Source: Cellulomonas fimi (GTDB lineage Bacteria; Actinomycetota; Actinomycetes; Actinomycetales; Cellulomonadaceae). From it: a stretch of DNA of 64,000 nt. The stretch spans positions 434,001 to 498,000 of the forward strand of contig NZ_CP110680.1 of assembly GCF_028583725.1 (NCBI RefSeq), read 5' to 3'. The notes under the pieces were generated by a model, which saw only the letters and a list, made by a program, of their open reading frames with translations, made no database searches and was not told the origin of the DNA. The position numbers were made by a program, and so were the translations under genes. This document shows, piece after piece, positions 51,845-58,906 of this stretch. Position 1 is the stretch's first letter, and every line of letters starts with the position of its first letter.

Positions 51845-52186
51845 TCAGTGGATGAGGTCGCGCCAGTTCTCCGGCACACGGTCGCGGGGGGCCGGCGGGC
51901 GCTGCGCGTCGGGCCGGGACTCGGGCGGGGCGAGGTCCGGTCCGTCCACCGGGGCGTTCTCCTCGTAGTCCCACCACCACGACTCACCGGGCTCGAACGA
52001 GCGCATGTAGCGGTGGCCCGTCTCGCGCCAGTGCGCGGTCGCGTGCTGCGCGGGGGACGTGTCGCAGCAGCCGACGTGGCCGCAGTGCGCGCAGCGGCGC
52101 AGGTGCACCCACCACCCGCCGTCGGCCTCGCACTCGGCGCAGCCGGTGCCGCTCGGCGGGACGGTGGTGTCGACGTCGATGCTCAC
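51845..52186 (-). CDS. UBP-type zinc-finger protein
   Basis: This 113-residue protein is a ZnF-UBP domain: CAECEADGGWWVHLRRCAHC, then GCCDTSPAQHATAH and GHRYMRSFEPGESWWW supply the Cys/His ligands. In eukaryotes the domain binds a free ubiquitin C-terminus; bacteria lack ubiquitin, so the ligand here is unknown. The start is coupled to the histidine kinase stop by GTGA. It is the third gene of the redox-signalling operon. Confidence 0.88.
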   Translation of the reverse strand: MSIDVDTTVPPSGTGCAECEADGGWWVHLRRCAHCGHVGCCDTSPAQHATAHWRETGHRYMRSFEPGESWWWDYEENAPVDGPDLAPPESRPDAQRPPAPRDRVPENWRDLIH

Positions 52187-53631
52187 GAGGCCTCCGGTGG
52201 GGTGAGGGGCAGGCGGACGAGGAAGCGGGTGTCGCCGGGCTGCGACGTCACGCGGAGGTCGCCGTGGTGCTTGCCGACGACGATCCGCCACGAGATGTCG
52301 AGGCCGAGCCCGGTGCCGGACCCGACGGGCTTGGTGGTGAAGAACGGCTCGAAGACGCGGTCGACGATCTCGGGCGGGATGCCGGGACCGGTGTCGGCGA
52401 TCTCGACCTCCAGCCAGTCGTCGACGCGGCGCGTGGTGATCGTGAGACGGCGCTCGGCGCTGTCCGCCATCGCCTGGCGCGCGTTGTCGATCAGGTTGGT
52501 CCACACCTGGTTGAGCTCGGCGCCGTGCACGAGGACGGGCGGCAGCGACCGGTCGTAGTGCCGGACGACGTCGATGCCCTGGAGCTTCGCGTCGAGCATC
52601 GTGAGGGTGCTGTCGAGCAGGACGTGCACGTCCGCCTGCTGCTGCGGGGCGCGGCCGATCTGCGAGTACTGCTTCGCGGCCTCGACGAGGGTCGAGATGC
52701 GGCTCGTCGCGTCCTCGACCTCGTTCATCAGCAGCTCGGTCTCGAGCGTGTACCCGAGCCAGTGCGCGGCGCCCGCGACGACGTTCTCGGGGATCCCGCC
52801 GACGTGGTCCTCGAGCCACTGCGGGTCGATCCCCGCCTCGACGAACGAGTGCGCCATCTCGGAGTTGTCGCCGACGCCGTGGTCGTCGAGCCAGTCCGCG
52901 ACGTCGTCCTCGCGGTCCGACGCCTCCAGCGCCGACATCGGCGGGCGCCCGCGCGCCTCCTCCAGCGCGGCGACGGCCTTCTCCTGCAGCTCGATGATCT
53001 GCACGAGCTCGTCGCGGTCGTACGCACCCGACGCGACGAGCGCGAGCTTGCTGCGCATCCGGGCCACCCGCTCGCGCAGGGTCGCGGTCGCGCGCGTCGC
53101 CGCCGACGCCGGGTTGTTGAGCTCGTGCGTCAGGCCCGCCGACAGCGACCCGAGCGCGAGCAGGCGCTCCCGCTGGGCGGTGGCCGTCTGCATGCTCTTC
53201 TGCCCGAAGAACAGCCCCTCCAGCAGGTGCATCGCCATGGGGAACCACGTGTGCATGACCTCGGAGAAGTCCGCGGCGGGCAGCACGTAGAACCGCGACG
53301 GCGTCAGGACGCGCAGCGAGTGCAGGTAGCTGCGGGCCTCCTCCTGCTGCAGGTACGCGTGCCACGCGCCCGCGTACACGCCGACCTGCGACGTGCGGCT
53401 GATCTCGATGTCGTCCGTGCCGACCCGCCGGTACAGCGCGAGCGACCCGTCGAGCAGGACGTAGAACGCGTCGGCGGGCTCGCCCTCGCGGAACACGAAG
53501 CCGGGCTCCTGCCGCTCGACGTGCCCGCGCGAGCACAGGAACAGCAGCTGCTCGTCGTCGAGCTTGTCGAACAGGAAGAGCGTGCGGAGCTCCGCGATGT
53601 CGCAGGGCAGACGGTCGGGTGTGGTCGTCAC
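52183..53631 (-). CDS. Cytoplasmic histidine kinase with N-terminal cNMP-binding-like domain
   Basis: The protein has 482 residues. Residues 15-130 are a cyclic-nucleotide-binding-like domain (GFVFREGEPADAFYVLLDGSLALYRR). The phospho-acceptor His169 lies in AGLTHELNNPASAA. The HATPase shows NLIDNARQAM, DTGPGIPPEI and GTGLGLDIS. There is no membrane segment. GTG 53631 overlaps the stop of the REC-flavoprotein gene, and its own stop overlaps the zinc-finger gene. It probably phosphorylates the REC domain of that flavoprotein. Confidence 0.92.
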   Translation of the reverse strand: MTTTPDRLPCDIAELRTLFLFDKLDDEQLLFLCSRGHVERQEPGFVFREGEPADAFYVLLDGSLALYRRVGTDDIEISRTSQVGVYAGAWHAYLQQEEARSYLHSLRVLTPSRFYVLPAADFSEVMHTWFPMAMHLLEGLFFGQKSMQTATAQRERLLALGSLSAGLTHELNNPASAATRATATLRERVARMRSKLALVASGAYDRDELVQIIELQEKAVAALEEARGRPPMSALEASDREDDVADWLDDHGVGDNSEMAHSFVEAGIDPQWLEDHVGGIPENVVAGAAHWLGYTLETELLMNEVEDATSRISTLVEAAKQYSQIGRAPQQQADVHVLLDSTLTMLDAKLQGIDVVRHYDRSLPPVLVHGAELNQVWTNLIDNARQAMADSAERRLTITTRRVDDWLEVEIADTGPGIPPEIVDRVFEPFFTTKPVGSGTGLGLDISWRIVVGKHHGDLRVTSQPGDTRFLVRLPLTPPEAS

Positions 53632-55352
53632 AGCTGCTCCAGGTACCGGTGGACGAGCATGACCGCCATCGCTCCCTCGCCCACGGCGGACGCGACGCGC
53701 TTGGCCGACTCGGCACGGGCGTCGCCCGCGACGAACACCCCGGGTCGGCTGGTCTCCAGGTGGTAGGGCGGCCGGTCGAGCGGCCAGCCGCTCGGCGGTC
53801 GGCCCTCGTCGAGCAGGTCGGGTCCGGCGAGCACGAACCCGCGGGGGTCGCGCGCGACCGTCCCGTCGAGCCAGTCGGTACGCGGGACCGCGCCGATGAA
53901 CACGAACAGGTGGCTCGTCGGCACCTCGTGCTTCTCGCCCGTCGTCGAGTCGCGCAGCACGAGGCGTTCCAGGTGGTCGTCGCCGATCGCCTCGACCACC
54001 TCGCAACAGGTGCGCACGTGCACCTTGGGGTTCGCCTCGATCTGCTCGACCAGGTAGTGCGACATCGACGCCGACAGCCCCTCGCCGCGCACGACGAGCG
54101 TCACCGAGCGGGCCGTGCGGGACAGGTGCATCGCCGACTGCCCCGCCGAGTTCGCGCCGCCGACGATGTACACGTCCTGGTCCGTGCACGCCGGCGCCTC
54201 GGTCAGCGCCGATCCGTAGTAGACGCCGCGCCCGGTGAGCGCCGCGAGCCCCGGACCGTCGAGCTCGCGGTACGAGACCCCGTTCGCCAGCAGCACGGTG
54301 TGCGCACCCACGACGCTGCCGTCGCCCAGCCGCACGTGCCGCGCGGCGCCGTTGACCTCGAGCGAGACGACGTCCGCCGCCAGCACGATCTCGGCGCCGA
54401 ACCGCAGCGCCTGCCGCCGCGCCCGCTCGGTGAGCTGCGCGCCCGACACCCCGTCCGGGAAGCCGAGGTAGTTCTCGATCCGTGAGCTCTGCCCCGCCTG
54501 ACCGCCCGTCGCGACGCGCTCGATGAGCGCCGTGCGCAGCCCCTCCGACGCCCCGTACAGCGCCGCCGACAGCCCTGCGGGCCCGCCGCCCACGACCACG
54601 AGGTCGTAGAAGTCCGTCGCGGGCGTCGTCGTCAGCCCGACCCGTGCGGCCAGCGTCGCGTCGTCCGGCGACCGCAGCGGCTCGCCCTCGGGCGTCACGA
54701 CGAGCGGCACCGCCGACTCGTCCGCGCCCGCTGCCTCCAGCAGCCGGCGCCCCTCGGGCGAGTCTGACGAGAACCACCGGTACGACACCTGGTTGCGCGC
54801 CAGGAACTCCCGCACCTCCGACGACCGCGCCGACCAGCGGTGCCCGACCACCTTCGCCTGCGGCACCGGTGCCGGCGCGCTCGCGGCCCACGCGTCGAGC
54901 TGCGCGTCGATCACCGGGTACAGCTTCTCCTCCGGCGGCGCCCACGGCTTGAGCAGGTAGTGGTCGAGGTCGACGACGTTGACCGCGTCGATCGCCGCCT
55001 CGGTGTCCGCGTACGCGGTCAGCAGGATGCGTCGGGCGGTCGGGAACAGGTCCATCGCCTGCTCCAGGAACTCGATGCCCGTCATCCCGGGCATGCGGTG
55101 GTCGGCGAGCAGCACCGCGACCTGCTCGCCGCGCAGCTTGAGCTCGCGCAGCGCCTCCAGGGCGGCGTCACCCGACTCGGCGCGCACGATCCGGTAGCGG
55201 GAGCCGTACCGGCGGCGCAGGTCGCGCGCGACCGCCCGGGAGACGGCCGGGTCGTCGTCGACGGACAGCAGCGCGGGGCGCGGGGCGGCGTCCTCGGCGG
55301 GGGGCGCCGCCGGGTCGCGGTCGATGGTGAGGGCCGGGGTGCTCGACGTCAC
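53628..55352 (-). CDS. Response-regulator/thioredoxin-reductase-like flavoprotein fusion
   Basis: The protein has 574 residues. Residues 27-150 are a receiver domain with DDD (32-34), phospho-acceptor Asp84 in LLADHRMPG and the conserved Lys in YLLKPW. A thioredoxin-like segment follows (VSYRWFSSDSPEG, about 190-245). The rest is a two-dinucleotide-domain flavoprotein: VVVGGGPAGLSAALYGASEG for FAD and VYIVGGANSAGQSAMH for NADPH. Where thioredoxin reductase has CxxC, this protein has YYGSAL, so the usual dithiol is missing. It is the first gene of the trio and likely couples phosphorylation to electron transfer. Confidence 0.92.
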   Translation of the reverse strand: MTSSTPALTIDRDPAAPPAEDAAPRPALLSVDDDPAVSRAVARDLRRRYGSRYRIVRAESGDAALEALRELKLRGEQVAVLLADHRMPGMTGIEFLEQAMDLFPTARRILLTAYADTEAAIDAVNVVDLDHYLLKPWAPPEEKLYPVIDAQLDAWAASAPAPVPQAKVVGHRWSARSSEVREFLARNQVSYRWFSSDSPEGRRLLEAAGADESAVPLVVTPEGEPLRSPDDATLAARVGLTTTPATDFYDLVVVGGGPAGLSAALYGASEGLRTALIERVATGGQAGQSSRIENYLGFPDGVSGAQLTERARRQALRFGAEIVLAADVVSLEVNGAARHVRLGDGSVVGAHTVLLANGVSYRELDGPGLAALTGRGVYYGSALTEAPACTDQDVYIVGGANSAGQSAMHLSRTARSVTLVVRGEGLSASMSHYLVEQIEANPKVHVRTCCEVVEAIGDDHLERLVLRDSTTGEKHEVPTSHLFVFIGAVPRTDWLDGTVARDPRGFVLAGPDLLDEGRPPSGWPLDRPPYHLETSRPGVFVAGDARAESAKRVASAVGEGAMAVMLVHRYLEQL

Positions 55353-55484
55353 CCGGGCATCGTGCCTCGCGATCGGCCCGCTGTCAGCGGGGGCGCCGAA
55401 TCCCGTCTTCGCGCCGGTCGCGCTGTGACGGGTGCCTCGGGCGCTCCGGCTGACGGCGGGGCTCGTCGCGGGTTCCCGGCGGCG

Positions 55485-55682
55485 CCGGACGACGGCCGTG
55501 GCGAGCGGGGTCGACAGGCGACGGGCGGGACGTCAGTCGCGCAGCCCCCAACGGCGCCAGACGACGACGGCCGTGACGACCAGGATCGGCAGGACGACGG
55601 ACGGGACGTCAGTCGCGCAGTCCCCAGCGGCGCCAGACGACGACGGCCGTGGCGACCAGGATCGGCAGGACGACGAGCGACT
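55485..55682. repeat. 76-bp tandem repeat of the CPBP gene 3' end
   Basis: Units 55531-55606 and 55607-55682 are about 90% identical with a period of exactly 76 bp, each starting CGTCAGTCGCGCAG. A third, degraded partial copy covers about 55485-55530. The innermost unit forms the last 25 codons of the CPBP gene; the others lie beyond its stop. Confidence 0.85.
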
Positions 55683-56445
55683 CCGGACGGGCCGCGAAGG
55701 CGAGCGGTGCGTCGATGCGGACGACGCCCGGGTCGAGGAGCGCGAACGCGACCGCGTTGGCGAGGCCGTGCTCGACGACCGCCGGCCACACGCTGCCCGT
55801 CCGGGCCCGCATGACGCCGAGCACGACGGCCATCGCGAGGACCGCGACCGTGAACAGCGGGATCTGCAGCGCGAGCGGCACGTCGGTGTACTCGGAGCCC
55901 ATCGCGAGGATGTACGGCACGTGCCAGACGGCCCACAGCGCGCCGACCGCGAGGTGCCGCCGCAGCCCGCGCACACCGAGTGCCTGGAGCCGCGGCTCCA
56001 GGTACCCGCGCCAGCCCCACTCCTCGAACAGCGCGAACAGCGTGCGCGCGACCAGGCCGGTCGCGACGAGCGTGCCGAACAGCGACAGCCCGCCGTCGCC
56101 CGCGTGGACGCGGCCCGTCAGGGCCCCGACCAGCAGCGCGACCGCGCTCGCCGCAGGGATCCACAGCGCGCCGAAGACGTACCAGCCGCGCTCGCGGCCG
56201 ATCCCCAGGCCCGCGTCGGCCCAGCCGTCGCGGCCGAGCGTGCGCAGCGCGACCGCCATGAGGATCGGGCTCAGGACGAACAGCAGCGCGCCGGGGCTCG
56301 TCGACTTGTCCTCCGCGCCGGCGAGCGCGAGCCCGCCGAGGACGGACAGGACCATGACGCCGACGGCGTAGATCGTGACGTTGCGCCACGACGCGGGTCG
56401 GGGCGTACGGGTGCCGGCGGGACGTGCGGCGGTGGACGTGGACAT
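55609..56445 (-). CDS. CPBP-family intramembrane metalloprotease
   Basis: The protein has 278 residues from ATG 56445 with GGAG upstream. About eight membrane helices carry the CPBP (Abi/CAAX-protease) motifs: LFEEWGWRGYL with the Glu pair, WHVPYI, and a final VEHGLANAV with His. It should cleave within the membrane. It lies downstream of padR, but a large hairpin separates the two. Its stop lies in a tandemly duplicated segment, so an alternative C-terminus has been copied downstream. Confidence 0.88.
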   Translation of the reverse strand: MSTSTAARPAGTRTPRPASWRNVTIYAVGVMVLSVLGGLALAGAEDKSTSPGALLFVLSPILMAVALRTLGRDGWADAGLGIGRERGWYVFGALWIPAASAVALLVGALTGRVHAGDGGLSLFGTLVATGLVARTLFALFEEWGWRGYLEPRLQALGVRGLRRHLAVGALWAVWHVPYILAMGSEYTDVPLALQIPLFTVAVLAMAVVLGVMRARTGSVWPAVVEHGLANAVAFALLDPGVVRIDAPLAFAARPESLVVLPILVATAVVVWRRWGLRD

Positions 56446-56542
56446 GACGGGTCTCCTCGTGCGGTGCGGTGCGGATGCGGTGCCGATGCGGTGCGGAGGT
56501 CCGCCCCCGGACCCGCCACGCGGCCGAAGGGTCAGCGACACA

Positions 56543-56601
56543 GGCGACCCGGGTCTCGTGACCGGAACGGCTGCCGAACCGGTCACAGACCCCGGGTCGC
56601 C
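56543..56601 (-). terminator. Large hairpin after padR
   Basis: GGCGACCCGGG then TCTCGTGACCGG (56543-56565) pairs with CCGGTCACAGACCCCGGGTCGCC from 56579 to 56601, about 22 bp with two single-base bulges. It lies about 50 bp past the padR stop. Confidence 0.75.
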
Positions 56602-56652
56602 GCGCGCCGCGCGCAGGCGTGTGGGGGAGAGGGGGGGCGAGAGGGTGGGGCG

Positions 56653-57201
56653 TCAGGCCTCGTCGAGCTCGGTGAGGAGGTCCTCGATCCAGGTGAGCTC
56701 GGCGCGGGCGTGGACCAGGCCGTTGGACAGCGTGGCGAGCCGCAGGCGGATCGGGAGCGGGACGTCCCCGCCCGCCTGCGCGAGGGCCTGGTCGTTGAGA
56801 TGGCGGGTGTGCTCGAGGACGGCGACGAGCTCGCGGGCCTCGGCGGCGCGCTCGTGCAGCACCGCGCGTGCCTGCTCGACGCCGAGGCGCCCGACGAAGA
56901 ACAGGCGGACGAGGAACGACTCGCGCGACGGCACGTACTCGACGGGGGAGGCGAGCCAGCGGTCGAGCTCGGCCTCGCCCGCGGGGGTGATGGAGTGCTC
57001 GCGCCGGTCGGGGCGGCCCTCCTGCGGGATGGTGCGGACGTCGACGAGCCCGTCGGCGGCCAGGACGGTGAGCGTGCGGTAGATCTGCGCCTGGTCGGCC
57101 GGCCAGAAGTGCGCGACCGACTCCTCCATGTGCTTGCGCAGGTCGTAGCCCGTCATCGGTGCGACCGAGAGGAACCCGAGCACGGCGTGCTTCAGCGACA
57201 T
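56653..57201 (-). CDS. PadR-family transcriptional regulator
   Basis: The protein has 182 residues from ATG 57201. The winged helix shows SLKHAVLGFLSVAPMTGYDLRKH and QIYRTLTVLAADGLVDV, and a C-terminal helical dimerisation part follows (subfamily 2). PadR proteins repress stress and detoxification genes and often themselves. An AT-rich imperfect inverted repeat lies directly upstream. The CPBP protease downstream may be a target, although a hairpin lies between. Confidence 0.92.
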   Translation of the reverse strand: MSLKHAVLGFLSVAPMTGYDLRKHMEESVAHFWPADQAQIYRTLTVLAADGLVDVRTIPQEGRPDRREHSITPAGEAELDRWLASPVEYVPSRESFLVRLFFVGRLGVEQARAVLHERAAEARELVAVLEHTRHLNDQALAQAGGDVPLPIRLRLATLSNGLVHARAELTWIEDLLTELDEA

Positions 57202-57212
57202 GTTCCGACCAT

Positions 57213-57247
57213 AGATGACACGTCTTATATATGACAAGACATCTATC
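57213..57247 (-). promoter_or_regulatory. padR promoter with overlapping inverted repeat
   Basis: The most AT-rich patch in the window. Read on the gene strand, TTGATA is followed 16 nt later by TAAGAC (or TATATA nearby), a plausible housekeeping promoter. AGATG and CATCT half-sites flank it symmetrically (57213 and 57243), as expected for PadR autorepression. Confidence 0.55.
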
Positions 57248-57485
57248 AAACGACGCGCGCGCGGCCCTTCATACGACGCACGGACGCGGCCGCGCGCGGG
57301 GTCACCGTCGGTCGGCGTCGAGATCGCGCGCGACGCGTGACGCGTCGAACGGGGGGAACGCGCGAGCGCGAGCACGGATCGCACTGACGACGTCGGGCGC
57401 CGTGGGGTGGGTGGCCGGGACCTCGTGCACGGTGATCGTCACGGCCATGCCGACACGGTATCGACGCCCGGTCGGCGGTGGGTGG

Positions 57486-58577
57486 TCAGGCGCGGTAGGC
57501 CGCCGTGATCGGGCAGGCGAACAGGTCGCGGTCCGGGCGGCCGACGGTGTTGAGGTGGTCGACGATCATCCGGTACGAGCGCACCAGCGACACCTGCGCG
57601 TAGGGGATGCCGCGCGCCTCGCAGTAGGCGCGGACGATCGGCTGCGCCCGGCGCAGCGTCGCGCGGGGCATCGACGGGAACAGGTGGTGCTCGACCTGGT
57701 GGTTGAGGCCGCCCATGAGCACGTCGACCCACCGGCCGCCGCGGATGTTGCGGCTCGTCAGCACCTGGCGGCGCAGGAAGTCGACGCGCGCGTCCTTGGG
57801 CAGCAGCGGCATGCCCTTGTGGTTGGGCGCGAACGACGCGCCCATGTAGAAGCCGAACAGCGCGAGCTGGACGACGGCGACGACGAGCGCCTTGAGCGGC
57901 GACATCACCGCGAGGACCAGCGCAGGGGCGCCGACGAGGCGGACGGTCAGCAGCGCGATCTCGACGCCGCGACGCTCCAGCGGCTCGCGCGACAGCACGC
58001 GCCGGACCCCGGCGACGTGCAGCGCGACACCCTCGAGCAGCAGCAGCGGGAAGAAGAAGAACCCCTGCCGGGCCAGGTACCAGCGCGACAGCGCCGACTC
58101 GCGCCGGGCGATCTGCTCGGGCGTGAACGACAGGACCTTCATGTCGATGTCGGGGTCCGTGCCGACCTTGTTCGGGTTGGCGTGGTGGCGCGTGTGCTTG
58201 TGCTGCCACCAGCCGTGGCTCAGGCCGACGAACAGGTTCGCGAGGACCAGGCTGGCCCAGGTGTTCGCGCGGCCCGACGCGAAGATCTGCCGGTGCGCGG
58301 CGTCGTGGCCGAGGAACGCGACCTGCGTGAGGACGACGGCGGCGACGACGGCGACCGCGACCTGCCACCACGAGTCGCCGACCAGCACGACCGCGGCGAC
58401 GAGGCCCGCCATCGCGACGACCGCTCCGGAGAGGCGTGCGGCGTAGTGGCCGGGTCGGCGGGCCATGAGGCCGGCGGCCTGCACGGCGTGCGCGAGCTCG
58501 GTGAAGTCGCTGACCGCGCGGCGGCGCGAGCCGGCGGAGCCGTCGACGGGCGAGGCGGGGAGGGCGGTCGTGCTCAT
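57486..58577 (-). CDS. Membrane fatty acid desaturase (copy 2)
   Basis: The protein has 363 residues from ATG 58577. Histidine boxes FLGHDAAH, KHTRHH and NHQVEHHLFPSMP are the same as in copy 1 at 45273, and most of the sequence between them matches. The N-terminal 40 residues differ. No cold-shock gene is next to this copy, so the two desaturases are probably under different control. Confidence 0.92.
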   Translation of the reverse strand: MSTTALPASPVDGSAGSRRRAVSDFTELAHAVQAAGLMARRPGHYAARLSGAVVAMAGLVAAVVLVGDSWWQVAVAVVAAVVLTQVAFLGHDAAHRQIFASGRANTWASLVLANLFVGLSHGWWQHKHTRHHANPNKVGTDPDIDMKVLSFTPEQIARRESALSRWYLARQGFFFFPLLLLEGVALHVAGVRRVLSREPLERRGVEIALLTVRLVGAPALVLAVMSPLKALVVAVVQLALFGFYMGASFAPNHKGMPLLPKDARVDFLRRQVLTSRNIRGGRWVDVLMGGLNHQVEHHLFPSMPRATLRRAQPIVRAYCEARGIPYAQVSLVRSYRMIVDHLNTVGRPDRDLFACPITAAYRA

Positions 58578-58906
58578 GGGCTGTCCGTCCAGTCGGTCCG
58601 GGCGCGGACGCGGCGAGGCGCGAGGCGACGGAGTCTCGGGCACACGTCGCCGGATCGCCCTGGCTCGACGGATACGACGAAGGCCCCGGCCGGGTCGGCG
58701 GTCGAGGCCCGTGCTGTGAAGTCACTCCCACGGTACGTCAGAGACGGTGCTCGTGTGCGGTGAACCGTCCACCGGTCACACGCGTGCCCGCGTGCCCCGC
58801 GACGTCTCCGCACGACGGACGCGTTCCGCACGACGGGAGTGCTCCGCACGACGGGAGCCCCGGGCCGTCGCGACCCGGGGCTCCCGTCGTGCCGGGATGT
58901 CGTACG
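58578..58906. other. Noncoding region with short repeats before the GH53 terminator
   Basis: No credible gene. It contains the upstream region of the desaturase and three copies of CCGCACGACGG at about 20-bp spacing (58809, 58827, 58845), the last of which is the left arm of the GH53 terminator. Confidence 0.5.
58846..58892 (-). terminator. Strong terminator after GH53 gene
   Basis: GCACGACGGGAGCCCCGGG (58846-58864) pairs perfectly with CCCGGGGCTCCCGTCGTGC (58874-58892), a 19-bp stem 14 bp beyond the GH53 stop. Confidence 0.85.

Noticed and set aside
56460..56496. Short GGTGCGGTGCGGATGCGG-like repeats before the CPBP gene as a possible CRISPR or iteron array
   Set aside because: Units are 5-8 bp, irregular and contiguous without spacers; a simple low-complexity stretch.
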